This document shows positions 43,436-54,265 of a DNA stretch of 64,000 nucleotides, one piece after another. Source of the stretch: Roseiarcus sp963758335 (GTDB lineage Bacteria > Pseudomonadota > Alphaproteobacteria > Rhizobiales > Beijerinckiaceae); contig CAVWVF010000001.1 of the NCBI GenBank assembly GCA_963758335.1, forward strand, positions 744,001 to 808,000. The letters are read 5' to 3'. Numbering within the stretch: position 1 is the first letter of the stretch; the number at the start of each line of letters is the position of its first letter. Made by a program: the position numbers and the translations under genes. Below the pieces are notes generated by a model. That model made no database searches. It had not been told where the DNA came from and was given only the letters and a program-made list of their open reading frames with translations.

Positions 43436-43558
43436 CCTCTTGCCTGCTCCGGGACCTGACACGAAGACAAGTCCCGAGGCTCGCTTCGGTTCCGGTACCA
43501 TACCTGGCGAGCGGAACAATTTCGGCGCGGACCTGGTTGGAATCCGAGGAGCGCCTCC

Positions 43559-44179
<621 letters not shown>

Positions 44180-44239
44180 ACAGTGATCGGTGATCGGAAG
44201 GTCGCCGACCGTCTGTCGCGTCGCGCTGCGGAGTAGTGA

Positions 44240-44422
44240 TCACGATTTGCGCGACGGGCTGGGCTCGTCGCGCTTGCCCACATTCTCCTCCGGCGGCCGA
44301 ACGACCCCCCCGCCGGAATATTCCTGCTGCTCCTTGGCGTAGGGCTGGCGCTTGTCGCGATACGGCTCGTGCGGTTGCGGGATGTTGGCGTCCTTTTTCG
44401 CCGACTGGCGGACTCGGGTCAT
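44240..44422 (-). CDS. small hydrophilic hypothetical protein
   Basis: 60 residues (MTRVRQSAKKDANIPQPHEP ... GKRDEPSPSRKS), strongly charged with many Lys, Glu and Pro, no helix-breaking hydrophobics and no domain. Looks like a disordered protein of the kind found in stress islands. Start ATG at 44422. Confidence 0.45.
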   Translation of the reverse strand: MTRVRQSAKKDANIPQPHEPYRDKRQPYAKEQQEYSGGGVVRPPEENVGKRDEPSPSRKS

Positions 44423-44457
44423 GCTCCGTCTCCAGGGTGTTTATGGATAGCGACTGA

Positions 44458-45715
44458 CTACCGGCTTACGCTTCCCATGACGGAGGCGCGCGCACTCTTG
44501 ACCTCGTCCGCCATGACCGGCGGAGCGGCGCCCCAGCTGTTCCGGACATAGGTCAGCACCGCCGCGATCTCCGCATCGCTCAGTTTCCACGCGAACGACG
44601 GCATCCCCGGACCCGTCGGCTGGCTCGGGGTCGCCACGCTTCGCGCGCCCTCGAGCACGACGCGGATAAGAATTGTCGGATCCTCCGAGCGGGCGTTGGG
44701 GGACCCCGCAAGCGCCGGGAAGAGATAGTCGACCCCCCTGCCGTCCTTGGCGTGGCAGGCGGAGCACTGGTCGGCATAGATGGCTTCGCCGGCCTTCATC
44801 GTCGGATCCGTGGCAGACCGCGACTGTGCCGGCAGGCTCTTCAGGTAGGTCGCGATCGCTTTCAGGTCGTCGTCCGACATGTGCGAACTCGCGAAGGCGA
44901 CCTCCTCGCCTATGATCCCCGTCGCGCCCGTCGTCCGGTTACTTGAGGTAGGACGCGATGTCCTCGAGGCTCAATCCGCCGATGCCATTGACCGGGTCGC
45001 CGGTGATGTTCGGCGCAAACCACCCCTGCAAGCGGTAGCCCTCGAGCTCGTGTGATGCATCGTCGCCGCCGAGGAAATTCTTCGGCGTGTGGCAGGCGGC
45101 GCAGTGGCCGGGGCCGAGGACGAGATAGGCCCCCCGATTCCAGACCGAGGGCTTCGTGAGGTCAGGAACGTACTCCCCTCTTTTGAAGTAGAGCGCGTTC
45201 CAGACGGTCATGATCTGGCGGATATTGAAAGGGAACGGCAGCTGGTTGGAGACGACGTCGTGGTGAACGGGCTTGACCGTGTTGAGATAGGCACGGATGG
45301 CGAGCGCGTCAGCCTCGGTGAGCTTGGTGTAATAGGGATAAGGCATCGCTGGATAGAGGAACGATCCGTGCAGGCTTCTTCCGTCTCGTAACGCCCTGAC
45401 GAAATCCGCATCGCTGCGGGTGCCGATTCCAGTATCGCGATCCGGCGTGATGTTGGCGGCGAGCACGTTGCCGCAAGGCGTCTCGATCGCACGCCCTCCA
45501 GCGAACGGCTCCTTCGTTTGCTGGTTGTCGTGGCAGCTCTCGCAATCGCCGGCAAGCGTAAGGTAGCGGCCCTGCTGAATCTGGGTGAAGTTCTGCGGGT
45601 CGAGACGAGAGCCTATGAGCGTCGGGTTTCTTTGCAGCGACCAAGACCAACCCGCCCAGCCTACGACGACCAAGACAACGAGGATGACGACGGCGAGGGC
45701 GAGCGTCCTAAGCAT
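44458..45715 (-). pseudogene. three-haem cytochrome c subunit of a GMC-type dehydrogenase, frameshifted
   Basis: About 418 residues when joined. A membrane/signal segment (LALAVVILVVLVVVGWAGW) is followed by three haem sites: CESCH, CAACH and CSACH. The frame stops after EDIASYLK at 44939 and continues as TTGATGIIGEEVAFASSHMS in another frame. A two-base loss at the AAGTAACC site explains it. It would pass electrons from the flavoprotein to the respiratory chain in the periplasm. Third gene of the operon. Confidence 0.85.
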
Positions 45716-47482
45716 GGACGAGAGGCCCCGGATTCTTCAGATATTGGGTCCGGATCGCCTCCGCCGACCAGAAGGCGAGAGCGCACAGCGTTCCAGTCGG
45801 ATTGTAGCCGGCGTTCTGTGGAAATGCGGTTGCCCCATAACGAACAAGTTCGGCACGTCCCAGCTCTGCAGATACCGGTTCAGCGCGCTCGTCTTGGGGT
45901 CCGTTCCCATGATAACGCCGCCGCATAGATGCGTCGTCTGGTACTTCGTTATGTCGTACGGCGCCTCCCGGTACTCCTTGACGACTTGGTTGGCGCCCAT
46001 CGCCTTGATGATCTCGGCGAACTTGTCGGTCAAAAATCAGTTCTGCTTGAGCTCGTTTTCGTGGAAGTCGAGCGTGATGCGCACGAGCGGCCGGCCGAGG
46101 CGGTCTTTGTAGGTCGGATCGAGATCGCAGTAGACGTCGCGATAGCTGTACATGCTGCCGTGCACGCCCGTGCCGGGCGTGACCGCGCTGAGATAGTTGT
46201 CCCGGACGGCGCTCTTCCACTTCGCGCCCAAGCGAGGCGTGCCGGGCGGCACGGGCCTGGTCTCGATCGGCCGGCCGTTCGTCTGCACCTCGCCCATGTA
46301 GCCGCCGCCGACAAAGCCGTACGGGGCATGACCGAAGTTGTCGCCGTTGAACTCGTCGATGCACATGCCGATCGAGCCGGAGGCGATGAACGGATTGAAG
46401 ATGAACTTGTCCCTGTCGAAAAAGCCGATTGCCTGCGAAATCGTCTGATGGGTGAAGTTTCGGCCGATCACGCCGGTGTTGGCGACCGGGTCGTAGGGCC
46501 GGCCGATCTTGGACAGGAGCAGGAGCTGAATGTTGAAGATCGTATAGGCGGCGAGGATGACGATGTCGGCCGGCTGCTCGCATTCCTCTCCTTCCGAGTC
46601 CACGAACGTCACGCCCGTCGCCCGCTTTCCGGGCGGATCGAGATTGATGGTCGCGACCTCCGATTCGGTGCGCCAGCTGAAGTTCGACTTGCGCAGGAGG
46701 ACCGGCAGAACCGTCGTCTGCGGGCTGGCCTTCGAGTAGTTGCCGCAGCCGAACCATTCGCAGAAGCCGCAATAGGTGCAAGGTCCAAGCCTGACACCGA
46801 GCGGGTTCGTGTAGGGCTGCGACATGTTCCCCGAAGGCTGGGGAAACGGCTTGTAGCCGAGGTCGCGCGCGGCCTTGGCGAAAAGCGTCGCGCCGAATGG
46901 CTGCGCCTGCGGCGGGTTCGGGTACGGACGCGAGCGCGGTCCCTCGAACGGATTTCCGCCCTCCAGGATCTGCCCCTTGAGGTTTCCGGCGGCGCCTGAA
47001 GTGCCGCAAAGATATTCGAACTGATCGTAATGCGGCTCGAGGTCGTCGTAGGTCACGCCCCAGTCCTGGATCGTCATGTCCGGCGGGAGGAAATTGGCGC
47101 CATAAGTTGCGTCAGATGCGTCTTCAGCACGAAGTCGCTGGGCGGGAACCGCCACGTCGCGGCGTTCCAATGGACGCCGCCGCCGCCGCCGTTCGGCGGC
47201 ATGAAGGCGCCCCAGGAGCAAATCGGCAGCGCCTGCTGGTCCATCTTTTTGCGGAAGGTGAAGGTCGTCTGCGCTGGCTGCAGAAAGAGCTCGTGGCGAA
47301 TGCGATAGCGCAACTCGTCGTGATCGTAGGTCGGAGGAAAATCTGTCGGCGTGTCGCGCCAGGGTCCGCGCTCGATCGCAATGACTTCGAGCCCTTCGTC
47401 TGTCAGTTCATTCGCAAGGATGGATCCGGTCCAACCGAGGCCGATGATGACGACGTCTTTCGCCGGCAGCTTGCGGGCCGTC
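45708..47482 (-). pseudogene. GMC oxidoreductase (gluconate 2-dehydrogenase-like FAD subunit), multiply broken
   Basis: FAD-binding start KDVVIIGLGWTGSILANELT, then PPNGGGGGVHWNAATWRFPP, CTYCGFCEWFGCGNYSKASP and GVIGRNFTHQTISQAIGFFD; the C-terminus has LFVMGATAFPQNAGYNPTG with the catalytic His/Asn region. Lesions: no start codon visible, a shift near 47105, TGA at 46037-46039 after ENELKQN, and a shift near 45830. Clearly inactive. Confidence 0.88.
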
Positions 47483-47487
47483 GCCTT

Positions 47488-48264
47488 CTAGCTCCTGGAC
47501 GGAGGGGCCCAGGCGACCCGTCCCATGATGCTGACCGGAGGAAGCGGGTAGCGCTCGTTGTGTCGCAGAACCCAGTCGCGGTAGTCGTACCGGGCGCCGG
47601 GAAAGCCAATTATCTTCCACGAGCACATGTCTTTGTTGCCGCCGTACAACGGGTCGGCGAAGAACCCCTCCTGCACGTCCTTGAGGAGAGTCTCGAAGAA
47701 CGACTTTCCGTCGACGCCTTCGAGCTCGATGCCGCCTTTTTCCAGCCCGCCCATGATTTCATCATGATCGGCCGGCGCGAGCCTCGCGAAAACATCGCCC
47801 TTATGCGCCCGGGCATAGGCGTCGAGCGAGGCGAGCGCCTTCCGATACTGTTCTGCGGGGCTGTCCGCCTACTGCGGACCCTGCGTCTTTGTACCTTTGA
47901 GGAATGGCGAGCTTACGTAGAGTCCGCGCCGGTTCCCATAGGCCCCGGCAAGCTGGCGATCGAGATAGACCGCGCATCCGGCATCTTTTCCCCCCGGCGT
48001 ATCGGGGTCTGGCGGAATGAGCCGGTCGGCTCGCGCCTCAATCGCCGCCGCTTCTTTGGCGTCAAAGAAGAGCCACGGTCCGGGTTTCAAGGGCTCGGGA
48101 GGCGATCCCGCTTCCGGGCGCCAGGGAAGCGGCGACAGCGTCTGAGCACCCCCGGCGGATACACCGACGAAAAACGCCGCAACGCCGCCGAGAAGCTCCC
48201 TTCGGTGAACCGTTGGCAAGCCTCCTTCCGAGCTGGCAGCCGAGGCCGTCCTTGCGGCCGTCAC
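47488..48264 (-). pseudogene. gluconate 2-dehydrogenase subunit 3 with single in-frame TAG
   Basis: 258 residues with a twin-arginine-type leader (HRRELLGGVAAFFVGVSAGG), AAIEARADRLIPPDPDTPGG and GCAVYLDRQLAGAYGNRRGL. TAG at 47869-47871 follows GTKTQGPQ; the same frame continues ADSPAEQYRKALASLDAYAR, LLKDVQEGFFADPLYGGNKD and CSWKIIGFPGARYDYRDWV. The frame is otherwise complete. First gene of the dehydrogenase operon; it would export the FAD subunit by the Tat route. Confidence 0.87.
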
Positions 48265-48560
48265 GATTTGCGTCCGAACAGTTCACGCAGCTTGCCCTTC
48301 GCCGCCTCGAGGGTCCGCTTGCGTCGCGGAGGAAGGTTCCGGCCGGCCCGGTTGATATAGAGATTGAACATCGACATGGCCGAGCGAAACGGGGTCGACT
48401 TGCGGCGGCGGCTTGCCTGCGCGGAACGCTTAAGGGATCGCGCGATCTCCATCGCGCTTTTTGTGAAGACGCCTTCTTCCAGATCGAGCGCGTCAGAATG
48501 GGCGGTGACTTCCGCCGACCATTTCTTCGTCCGGCGGGCTGGGGGCGCGTCGAGAGGCAT
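48261..48560 (-). CDS. DUF3175 domain-containing protein
   Basis: 99 residues: KKWSAEVTAHSDALDLEEGV, EIARSLKRSAQASRRRKSTP and FRSAMSMFNLYINRAGRNLP with KGKLRELFGRK. This matches the short basic DUF3175 family, function unknown. The stop overlaps the start of subunit 3 by four bases, so it is the leading gene of, or coupled to, that operon. Intact. Confidence 0.88.
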   Translation of the reverse strand: MPLDAPPARRTKKWSAEVTAHSDALDLEEGVFTKSAMEIARSLKRSAQASRRRKSTPFRSAMSMFNLYINRAGRNLPPRRKRTLEAAKGKLRELFGRKS

Positions 48561-48636
48561 GGGGCCGACTCCGGTCTCGGCATCGGCAAACGCCGCCCGG
48601 GGGCGGAAGTTCCAACCAGTCGCGAAATCGGCGCGA

Positions 48637-49331
48637 TCAGCCCCTCCACTCCCATTCCAGGATGCCTTCGCGCTCGGCGAGGCTCGCGATGGCGGGTGGG
48701 ACGCTGCGATCGTCCGGGAGACTCAAGCGCCGCACGGAGCAGCGCAGCTCCTCCACCCGCTCCGGGACGTTTCGCTTGAGGACGAAATTGGCGACCTCAA
48801 CACCGGCCGCCGCGATCGCCGCCAATGGGCGCCCGCGTCGAAAGCGTCCTGCCGCCACTTCAGGTTGAGTTGGGCGGGACGCTCTTGCCTCAACCGTCCC
48901 TCGACCCGCTTCAATCCGTGAAGGATAAAGTAGCCGAGGATCGCGCCGCCGGCGCCGAGGCCGAGCTGACCGCCGCCGAAGCAAAGCCCGATCACGGTGA
49001 CGAACCACAGCGTCGCCGCCGTCGTCAGGCCGGTAACCGAGTCGCCTCGCTTGAGAATCGCGCCGCCGCCGATGAAGCCGACGCCGGTCAGAATGCCGAG
49101 CGGCGAGCGCATGAGATCGAGAACAACGAACGAATCGGGCGCCTTGCCGACGGTGTTGATCAGCCAATTCGCCTGAACCATCGACAGGCAGGCGGCGAGC
49201 GCGACCAAAAGGGTCGTTCTGACGCCCGCCGGGCGGCCCTCCACGCGCCGGTCGTAGCCCAGCGCCACGGCGGCCAGCGCCGTGATCAGAACCCGCAGGC
49301 CGACGTCCGCCACGGTCAGCGTGACCGGCAT
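48637..49331 (-). pseudogene. MgtC/SapB family membrane protein, frameshifted C-terminus
   Basis: From ATG at 49331: LRVLITALAAVALGYDRRVE, GRPAGVRTTLLVALAACLSM, GVGFIGGGAILKRGDSVTG and TTAATLWFVTVIGLCFGGG, the conserved MgtC core with four to five helices. The C-terminal domain changes frame near 48845 (then RPLAAIAAAGVEVANFVLKR and VPERVEELRCSVRRLSLPDD). The membrane part is intact; a truncated protein may still insert. About 231 residues if repaired. Confidence 0.82.
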
Positions 49332-49344
49332 TCGCTGGCGCCTA

Positions 49345-49583
49345 TTAGGAAGCGAATCCGTCGCCCCGCGCCGGCTCGCCGCCGCGATCGCGCGCGCCGG
49401 CGGGATCGGTCGCGGCGCTGACCTGGATGACGATGTGGCAGGACCCAGGTCTGCGCCGGCTTCCCCGACTGCGACTTCGAAGGGTGCTTCCTGATTGAGA
49501 TAGCTTATGCCGGCGGGTTTCCCGTCCCGGCTCAGCGACCACTGGTCGCCGTCCCGCGTGACCCTGTAGGCGATCGTCGCCAT
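49345..49583 (-). pseudogene. small hypothetical protein, frameshifted
   Basis: MATIAYRVTRDGDQWSLSRD, GKPAGISYLNQEAPFEVAVG and EAGADL in one frame, then HIVIQVSAATDPAGARDRGG and EPARGDGFAS in another after a shift near 49440. The first half resembles short DUF2188-like stress proteins; this is a weak call. Its stop lies 14 bp before the MgtC start. Confidence 0.6.
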
Positions 49584-49774
49584 CCGAACTCTCCCAAACT
49601 CCCAGTGCGCAATAATGCTGGGAGCGGGCGGGCCGTTCCGGAAGCCGCCAGGATTCCTTTTTCTCCGCTAGCCTTGAAACAAAAAGGCCGGAACCATTTG
49701 GCCCCGGCCGCTTTCAAACTCTGCATACAGTTCGTCTTGACGACCAACTCTTTTTGTTCACCGTCTCTTTAGTG

Positions 49775-49809
49775 GCCGTCACGTCCCATGAACCTCTATC
49801 GACGTGACG
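49775..49809. promoter_or_regulatory. 10-bp perfect inverted repeat upstream of hemC
   Basis: CCGTCACGTC and GACGTGACGG separated by 15 bases (CCATGAACCTCTATC). It lies 119 bp before hemC without a T-run, so it looks more like an operator or a structured leader than a terminator. A second short hairpin (GGCCGG/CCGGCC) is at 49686-49709. Confidence 0.5.
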
Positions 49810-49927
49810 GGTTTAACTAAGCGTTACGAGCCTCGGGGGTCAACGCGACCGGTTGACGCAGGGTCATGCTCAGGGTCGAGGCGGGGCCCGGTTTGACAGC
49901 GCTGTGGAATGCTCGAATAGAGGCCCG

Positions 49928-50857
49928 ATGCCGCAAAGCTCGTTTCCGCCATTCATCCTCGGGACGCGGGGCTCGCCGCTCGCGCTGGCGCAGGCGAACG
50001 AGACGCGCCGGCGCCTCTCGCAGGCGCACGAGTGGGCGGCCGAGCGGATCGAGTTCAGGATCATCCGCACGAGCGGCGATACGATCCAGGATCGGCCGCT
50101 CGCCGAGGCCGGCGGAAAGGGGTTGTTCACCAAGGAGATCGACGCCGCGCTGCTCAAAGGCGAGATCGACGGCGCCGCCCACTCGGCCAAGGACCTGCCG
50201 ACCGTGCTGCCTGAGGGAGTCGCCATCGCCGGATTCCTGCCGCGCGAGGACGTGCGCGACGCGCTGATCTCGGCGTTCGCCGATACGATCGAGGGGCTGC
50301 CGCGGGGCGCGAGTTTGGGAGCAGCTTCGCTGAGACGCCAGGCGCAGGCCTTGCGGCTGCGGCCTGATCTTCGGCCGGAGCTCCTGCGCGGCAACGTCGA
50401 GACGCGTCTGCGCAAGGCCGAGTTGGGGGCGATCGGCGCGACGCTTCTCGCGATGGCCGGCCTCAAGCGGCTCGGCCTCGCCCATCGCGCCCGCGCGCCC
50501 GTCGACGTCGACCGCTTCCTGCCGGCCGTCGGCCAAGGGGCGATCGCATTGACGGCGCGGAGCGACGACGCGCGGGCGCTCGCGGCGCTGGCGGCGATCG
50601 CCGACACGGAGACGCTTGCGGCGCTCGAGGCCGAACGCGCCTTTCTCGCCGAGCTCGAAGGCTCCTGCCGGACGCCGATCGCGGGCCTCGCCCGCCTCGA
50701 CGGCGGCCGGCTCCGGTTCAGGGGCCAAGTGCTGCGGACCGACGGCTCGGAGAGTTTTGAGATCGGGTGGGAGGGGCTGGCCTCCGAGGCGGCGCGGATC
50801 GGCGCTGAGGCCGGGCGCGCGCTTGCGGCCCGGCTGCCGCCGGGCGTTCTGTCGTGA
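49928..50857 (+). CDS. hemC: hydroxymethylbilane synthase (porphobilinogen deaminase)
   Basis: 309 residues; polymerises four porphobilinogens for haem. ATG at 49928 gives MPQSSFPPFILGTRGSPLAL. Further landmarks: IIRTSGDTIQDRPLAEAGGK, AAHSAKDLPTVLPEGVAIAG, GAASLRRQAQALRLRPDLRP with RGNVETRLRK, and the dipyrromethane cysteine in LAELEGSCRTPIAGLARLDG. Complete. Confidence 0.96.
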   Translation: MPQSSFPPFILGTRGSPLALAQANETRRRLSQAHEWAAERIEFRIIRTSGDTIQDRPLAEAGGKGLFTKEIDAALLKGEIDGAAHSAKDLPTVLPEGVAIAGFLPREDVRDALISAFADTIEGLPRGASLGAASLRRQAQALRLRPDLRPELLRGNVETRLRKAELGAIGATLLAMAGLKRLGLAHRARAPVDVDRFLPAVGQGAIALTARSDDARALAALAAIADTETLAALEAERAFLAELEGSCRTPIAGLARLDGGRLRFRGQVLRTDGSESFEIGWEGLASEAARIGAEAGRALAARLPPGVLS

Positions 50858-51256
50858 GGCAGGCCGGCGGCGACGCTGGTCCCGATCCCGAAGCCGATCC
50901 CCGACGGCGCTCGCGCGATCCAGAGTCGCGCCTCTGTCCTTCATCTCTGGATCGCTTCGCTGCGCTCGCGACCACGACCTTGTTTCACGGCGAGTCGCGC
51001 TCTTAGAGGCGTTTCGCCTATCGCGCGCGCGCCCCAAGCGGCTTGCTTGCGCATTCATCGCCGGCGGCGGGCGCATCGACCGTGACACGGGCTTGCGCCT
51101 TCGGTTTCGTCCAGGCGTTCCCTTGCTTGCGGATGGCGGGCCGGTCCGATTGATCCACTCGGCGGTCTTTCAGTCTTGTTCGTCCCGCCGCGTTCGTCCC
51201 GTTTTCGCCGTTATCGTTCTCGACAACTCCGCTAAGAGCCAGCCTGGGAGCTCGTC
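50858..51256. other. 399-bp intergenic stretch
   Basis: Between hemC and the L,D-transpeptidase. Open frames here are short and featureless. CTCTTAGAGGCG and GCGCGCGCG tracts only; no terminator with T-run seen. Confidence 0.4.
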
Positions 51257-51952
51257 ATGTCTCGTGCGCATAGACTTCTCCTCGCGTCCCTCGCCGGCAG
51301 TATGCTTGTGCAAGGCCATCGAGCGAGCGTCGCCCAAGGTTTCTGGCCCTTCTCATCGGATCAACAGTCGCGCGACCGCTCATACGGCGAGCCTATGCCA
51401 TTAGGGCCCCCGTCATCCGGGGACCGCGCCGCGGTTCTGCCGCCAGATGCCGATCCCGCCTATTCGACTCCGGTCGACTTCGACGACGAGGTCGACATGG
51501 GGCAAACGACGCGGCGCCTAGTCGAAGATCCAACCGGACAGCCGCCGGGCACGCTCACGATCAATACGAAGTTGCGCAAGCTCTATCTTTCGTTGAACGC
51601 CGGACAGGCGATCGAATACGGCATCGGCGTCGGCCGGCAGGGGTTCTCATGGAAGGGCGTCGCCGAGGTCGGCCGAAAAGCCTTTTGGCCGGGATGGACG
51701 CCTCCGAAGGAAATGCTGGTTCGCCAACCCGGCCTGCCGCGCCACATGGACGGAGGCATCGACAACCCCCTCGGCGCACGCGCCCTCTATCTGTTCCAGG
51801 GAACCAAGGACACGTTGTTTCGCATTCACGGCACCAGCGAACCGGAGACGATCGGCCATGCCGTGTCTTCGGGATGCATCCGCATGCTCAACTCCGACGT
51901 GATCGACCTTTACCGACGCGTCGCGAAGGGGACGCGCGTAGTCGTGCTGTAA
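51257..51952 (+). CDS. L,D-transpeptidase family protein
   Basis: 231 residues with a weak signal peptide (RLLLASLAGSMLVQGHRASV). The YkuD domain spans about residues 95-231: GTLTINTKLRKLYLSLNAGQ, MDGGIDNPLGARALYLFQG, FRIHGTSEPETIGHAVSSGC and IRM. The catalytic motif HG...SSGCIRM with Cys and His is intact. It cross-links peptidoglycan or attaches proteins to it in the periplasm. Ends TAA. Confidence 0.93.
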   Translation: MSRAHRLLLASLAGSMLVQGHRASVAQGFWPFSSDQQSRDRSYGEPMPLGPPSSGDRAAVLPPDADPAYSTPVDFDDEVDMGQTTRRLVEDPTGQPPGTLTINTKLRKLYLSLNAGQAIEYGIGVGRQGFSWKGVAEVGRKAFWPGWTPPKEMLVRQPGLPRHMDGGIDNPLGARALYLFQGTKDTLFRIHGTSEPETIGHAVSSGCIRMLNSDVIDLYRRVAKGTRVVVL

Positions 51953-52017
51953 GGGATGGCGTCGCTCTAGGAGCCTGTCCGAGTAATCGAATTTTTGGCG
52001 GAAGCATACAATATGCA

Positions 52018-52176
52018 GCGTACGCCATCGGCAAGTCACCGTGGTCGGACGAGAAGGTGTTGACCAAGGTCGGAGAGACGGTCCTGCCGGCGATCGAGAG
52101 CCACGGCCCGATCGAAGCGTGGATCATCGACGACACCGGCTTTCCCAAACAAGGCAAGCATTCGGTCGGCGAAATG
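52018..52176 (+). pseudogene. IS701-type transposase fragment, inverted segment
   Basis: Plus strand reads YAIGKSPWSDEKVLTKVGET, VLPAIESHGPIEAWIIDDTG and FPKQGKHSVG, the first DDE block of an IS701 transposase. It is inverted with respect to the preceding part of the same gene, which lies on the minus strand at 52190-52350. Confidence 0.8.
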
Positions 52177-52189
52177 GAGCAACGACTGA

Positions 52190-52350
52190 TGCTGTGCAGC
52201 GGTCCTCTCCGGCGCGGTCACCGCCGCCATCGGCTCGACGCTCTTGCGCTCGCCGGGCATGATCAGGCCCAGGCAATAATCACGCAACGGGCCGGCGCGG
52301 TCCGCGTGGCCGATCACACTCACGAGTTCCTCCGACATACCACGCAAATC
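52190..52350 (-). pseudogene. IS701-type transposase fragment, N-terminal part
   Basis: Minus strand reads VIGHADRAGPLRDYCLGLIM, PGERKSVEPMAAVTAPERTA and AQHQSLLHF, the N-terminal region of IS701 transposases that normally runs straight into a GKSPWSD block. The two parts are joined head to head at about 52176-52190. The remaining DNA to 52486 has no recognisable gene. Confidence 0.8.
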
Positions 52351-52486
52351 GCGGCTCGCTGCCGTCTGTCGATCGCCTGGCCCCCTTCACGCTGATGATC
52401 GAATCTCGCCTCGTAGTTGATTCGCAGCGCAGGGGGCCCGCGACCTTCTGACTCAGGCTCCGCCTGAAATTTCTGACTCAGTAAGA

Positions 52487-54043
52487 CTAGGAGCCGGCCG
52501 CTCTGGCTTGCGCCTTCGCCACGCTGTCGGCGCCGGTCGCCAGCCTCATGATGAACTCGTGGTCCGCCTCTCCATGTTCGAGCTTGGCTCGGACCTGGCC
52601 CTTGTACATGACGATGAAGCGATCGCTCATCGCCAGGACCTCCGGCAACTCGGAAGAGACCATGATGATTCCGCAACCGCGGGCCGTCAGCTGGTTCAGG
52701 ATCTGATGGATTTCGGACTTCGCGCCGACGTCGATTCCACGCGTGGGGTCGTCGAGCAGGATCACCAACGGCTCCGTCGAAAGCGATCTCGCGATCACGA
52801 CCTTTTGCTGATTGCCTCCCGACAGACTGGAGACGATGGCCTCGATCGATCCGGCCTTGATGTTGAACTTTTCCGCCGCCGCCAGAAAGAGCTTCTGCAG
52901 GGATTGGCCGGGCACCCATCCCAGAGCCTTGGCGAGGCGGCCGAGGCTCAACATACCCGCGTTGTCGACGACGGACAGCGCGGCGAACAGGCCTTCCGCC
53001 TGACGGTCGCCCGGCACATAGGCAATGCCTTGCGCGATCGCCTCCAACGACGACCGGGGCTGGATCTTTTGCTCGCGCACGACGATCTCGCCGGAGATCT
53101 CGCCATATTGTCCGAAGAGCGCGCGCATCACCTGGCTCGTCCCCGAGCCATGCAGCCCGACGAGGCCGAGCACTTCGCCGCCGAAGAGATCGAAGGAGAC
53201 GTTCTCGAACGCCCCTGGAACCGTCAATCGACGCACCGAAAGCAGTTTTCCCTCCCGGCGCGGATGGCGTTCCTTGGGGAACAGATTCGTGATTTCGCGA
53301 CCGACCATCATCCGCACGACACGTTCGGGGGTCGCCTCCGACTTGAGCACAGTCCGGACGTGGCGTCCGTCGCGCAAAGCCGTGATCCGGTCGGCGATGG
53401 CGAAGACCTCCTCCAGGCGGTGGGAAACGTAAATGATCGTGATCCCCTGCGCCTTCAGCTGACGAATGATCTCGAACAGGCGCTCGGATTCCTGCTTGCT
53501 GAGAGCGGACGTCGGCTCGTCCATGATGACGAGCTTGGCGTTGATCGACAGCGCCTGCGCGATGACGACGATTTGTTGCTGGGCAATCGACAGGGATCCG
53601 GCAAGCTCGGTCGGCCGGATGTCCGCATGCAGACGCTCGAAAAGGATCTGCGACCGCTCGTTGACTCCCGACCAGTCGATCAGGCCGAGACGCCTGGGGA
53701 GGGATTCGCCCAAGAAGATATTCTCTGCTGCAGTCAAGTGATTGCAGATCGGGATTTCCTGGTGGACGATGCTGATCCCGGCATTGCGCGACTCGAGCGT
53801 GTCGGCGAAGCGGGCCTCGCGGCCGTCGTACCGGATCTGGCTGGCGTCGGCCTAGAAGACGCCGCCGCATATCCGGATCAGAGTCGATTTTCCGGCGCCG
53901 TTCTCCCCGACCAGGGCGTGAACTTCGCCTCGGGGAACGGCGAAGCTCACATTGTCGAGCGCGCGAATGCCGCCCAATTTCTTGACGATGCCGCTGAACT
54001 CGATGATGGGACCAGACCGTTCCGTCGGAAGCGCAGCAGCCAT
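52487..54043 (-). pseudogene. sugar ABC transporter ATP-binding protein with single in-frame TAG
   Basis: 518-codon RbsA/MglA-type double ATPase. First Walker A HALVGENGAGKSTLIRICGG, then TAG at 53852-53854, then the same frame ADASQIRYDGREARFADTLE, SIAQQQIVVIAQALSINAKL, VIMDEPTSALSKQE. Second half: LGLVGLHGSGTSQVMRALFG (degenerate Walker A, as usual) and LSGGNQQKVVIARSLSTEPL. No other lesion. A product starting downstream of the stop (about 53737) would lack the first P-loop. Confidence 0.88.
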
Positions 54044-54103
54044 CTCATCCTCGCAGGATGGCGGCGCAAGCGGGGCGCCCGCGCCGCCGGTCGGCTCGGC
54101 CGC

Positions 54104-54265
54104 TTAGCGATACTTGGGATTGTACTGGGCGAAATTGTCGGGCGTGACGACGTCGGTGCCCGTGTCAATCGTCACGGGACGGATGCCGTATTTCTTCGCC
54201 ATATAAACCATCATGACCGGGTAGAAGCCTTGCATGAAAGGATTCTGTCCAAGGCCGAAGGCCAC
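54104..54265 (-). pseudogene. periplasmic sugar-binding protein, C-terminal remnant
   Basis: SVAFGLGQNPFMQGFYPVMM, KKYGIRPVTIDTGTDVVTPD and NFAQYNPKYR are the end of an RbsB-type binding protein belonging to the ABC ATPase that follows. The N-terminal part has been lost through a deletion that joins it to the oppositely oriented Gfo/Idh fragment at about 54265. Confidence 0.75.

Noticed and set aside
49686..49709. GGCCGG/CCGGCC hairpin as a terminator
   Set aside because: No T-run follows on either strand and no gene ends close by in the right orientation.
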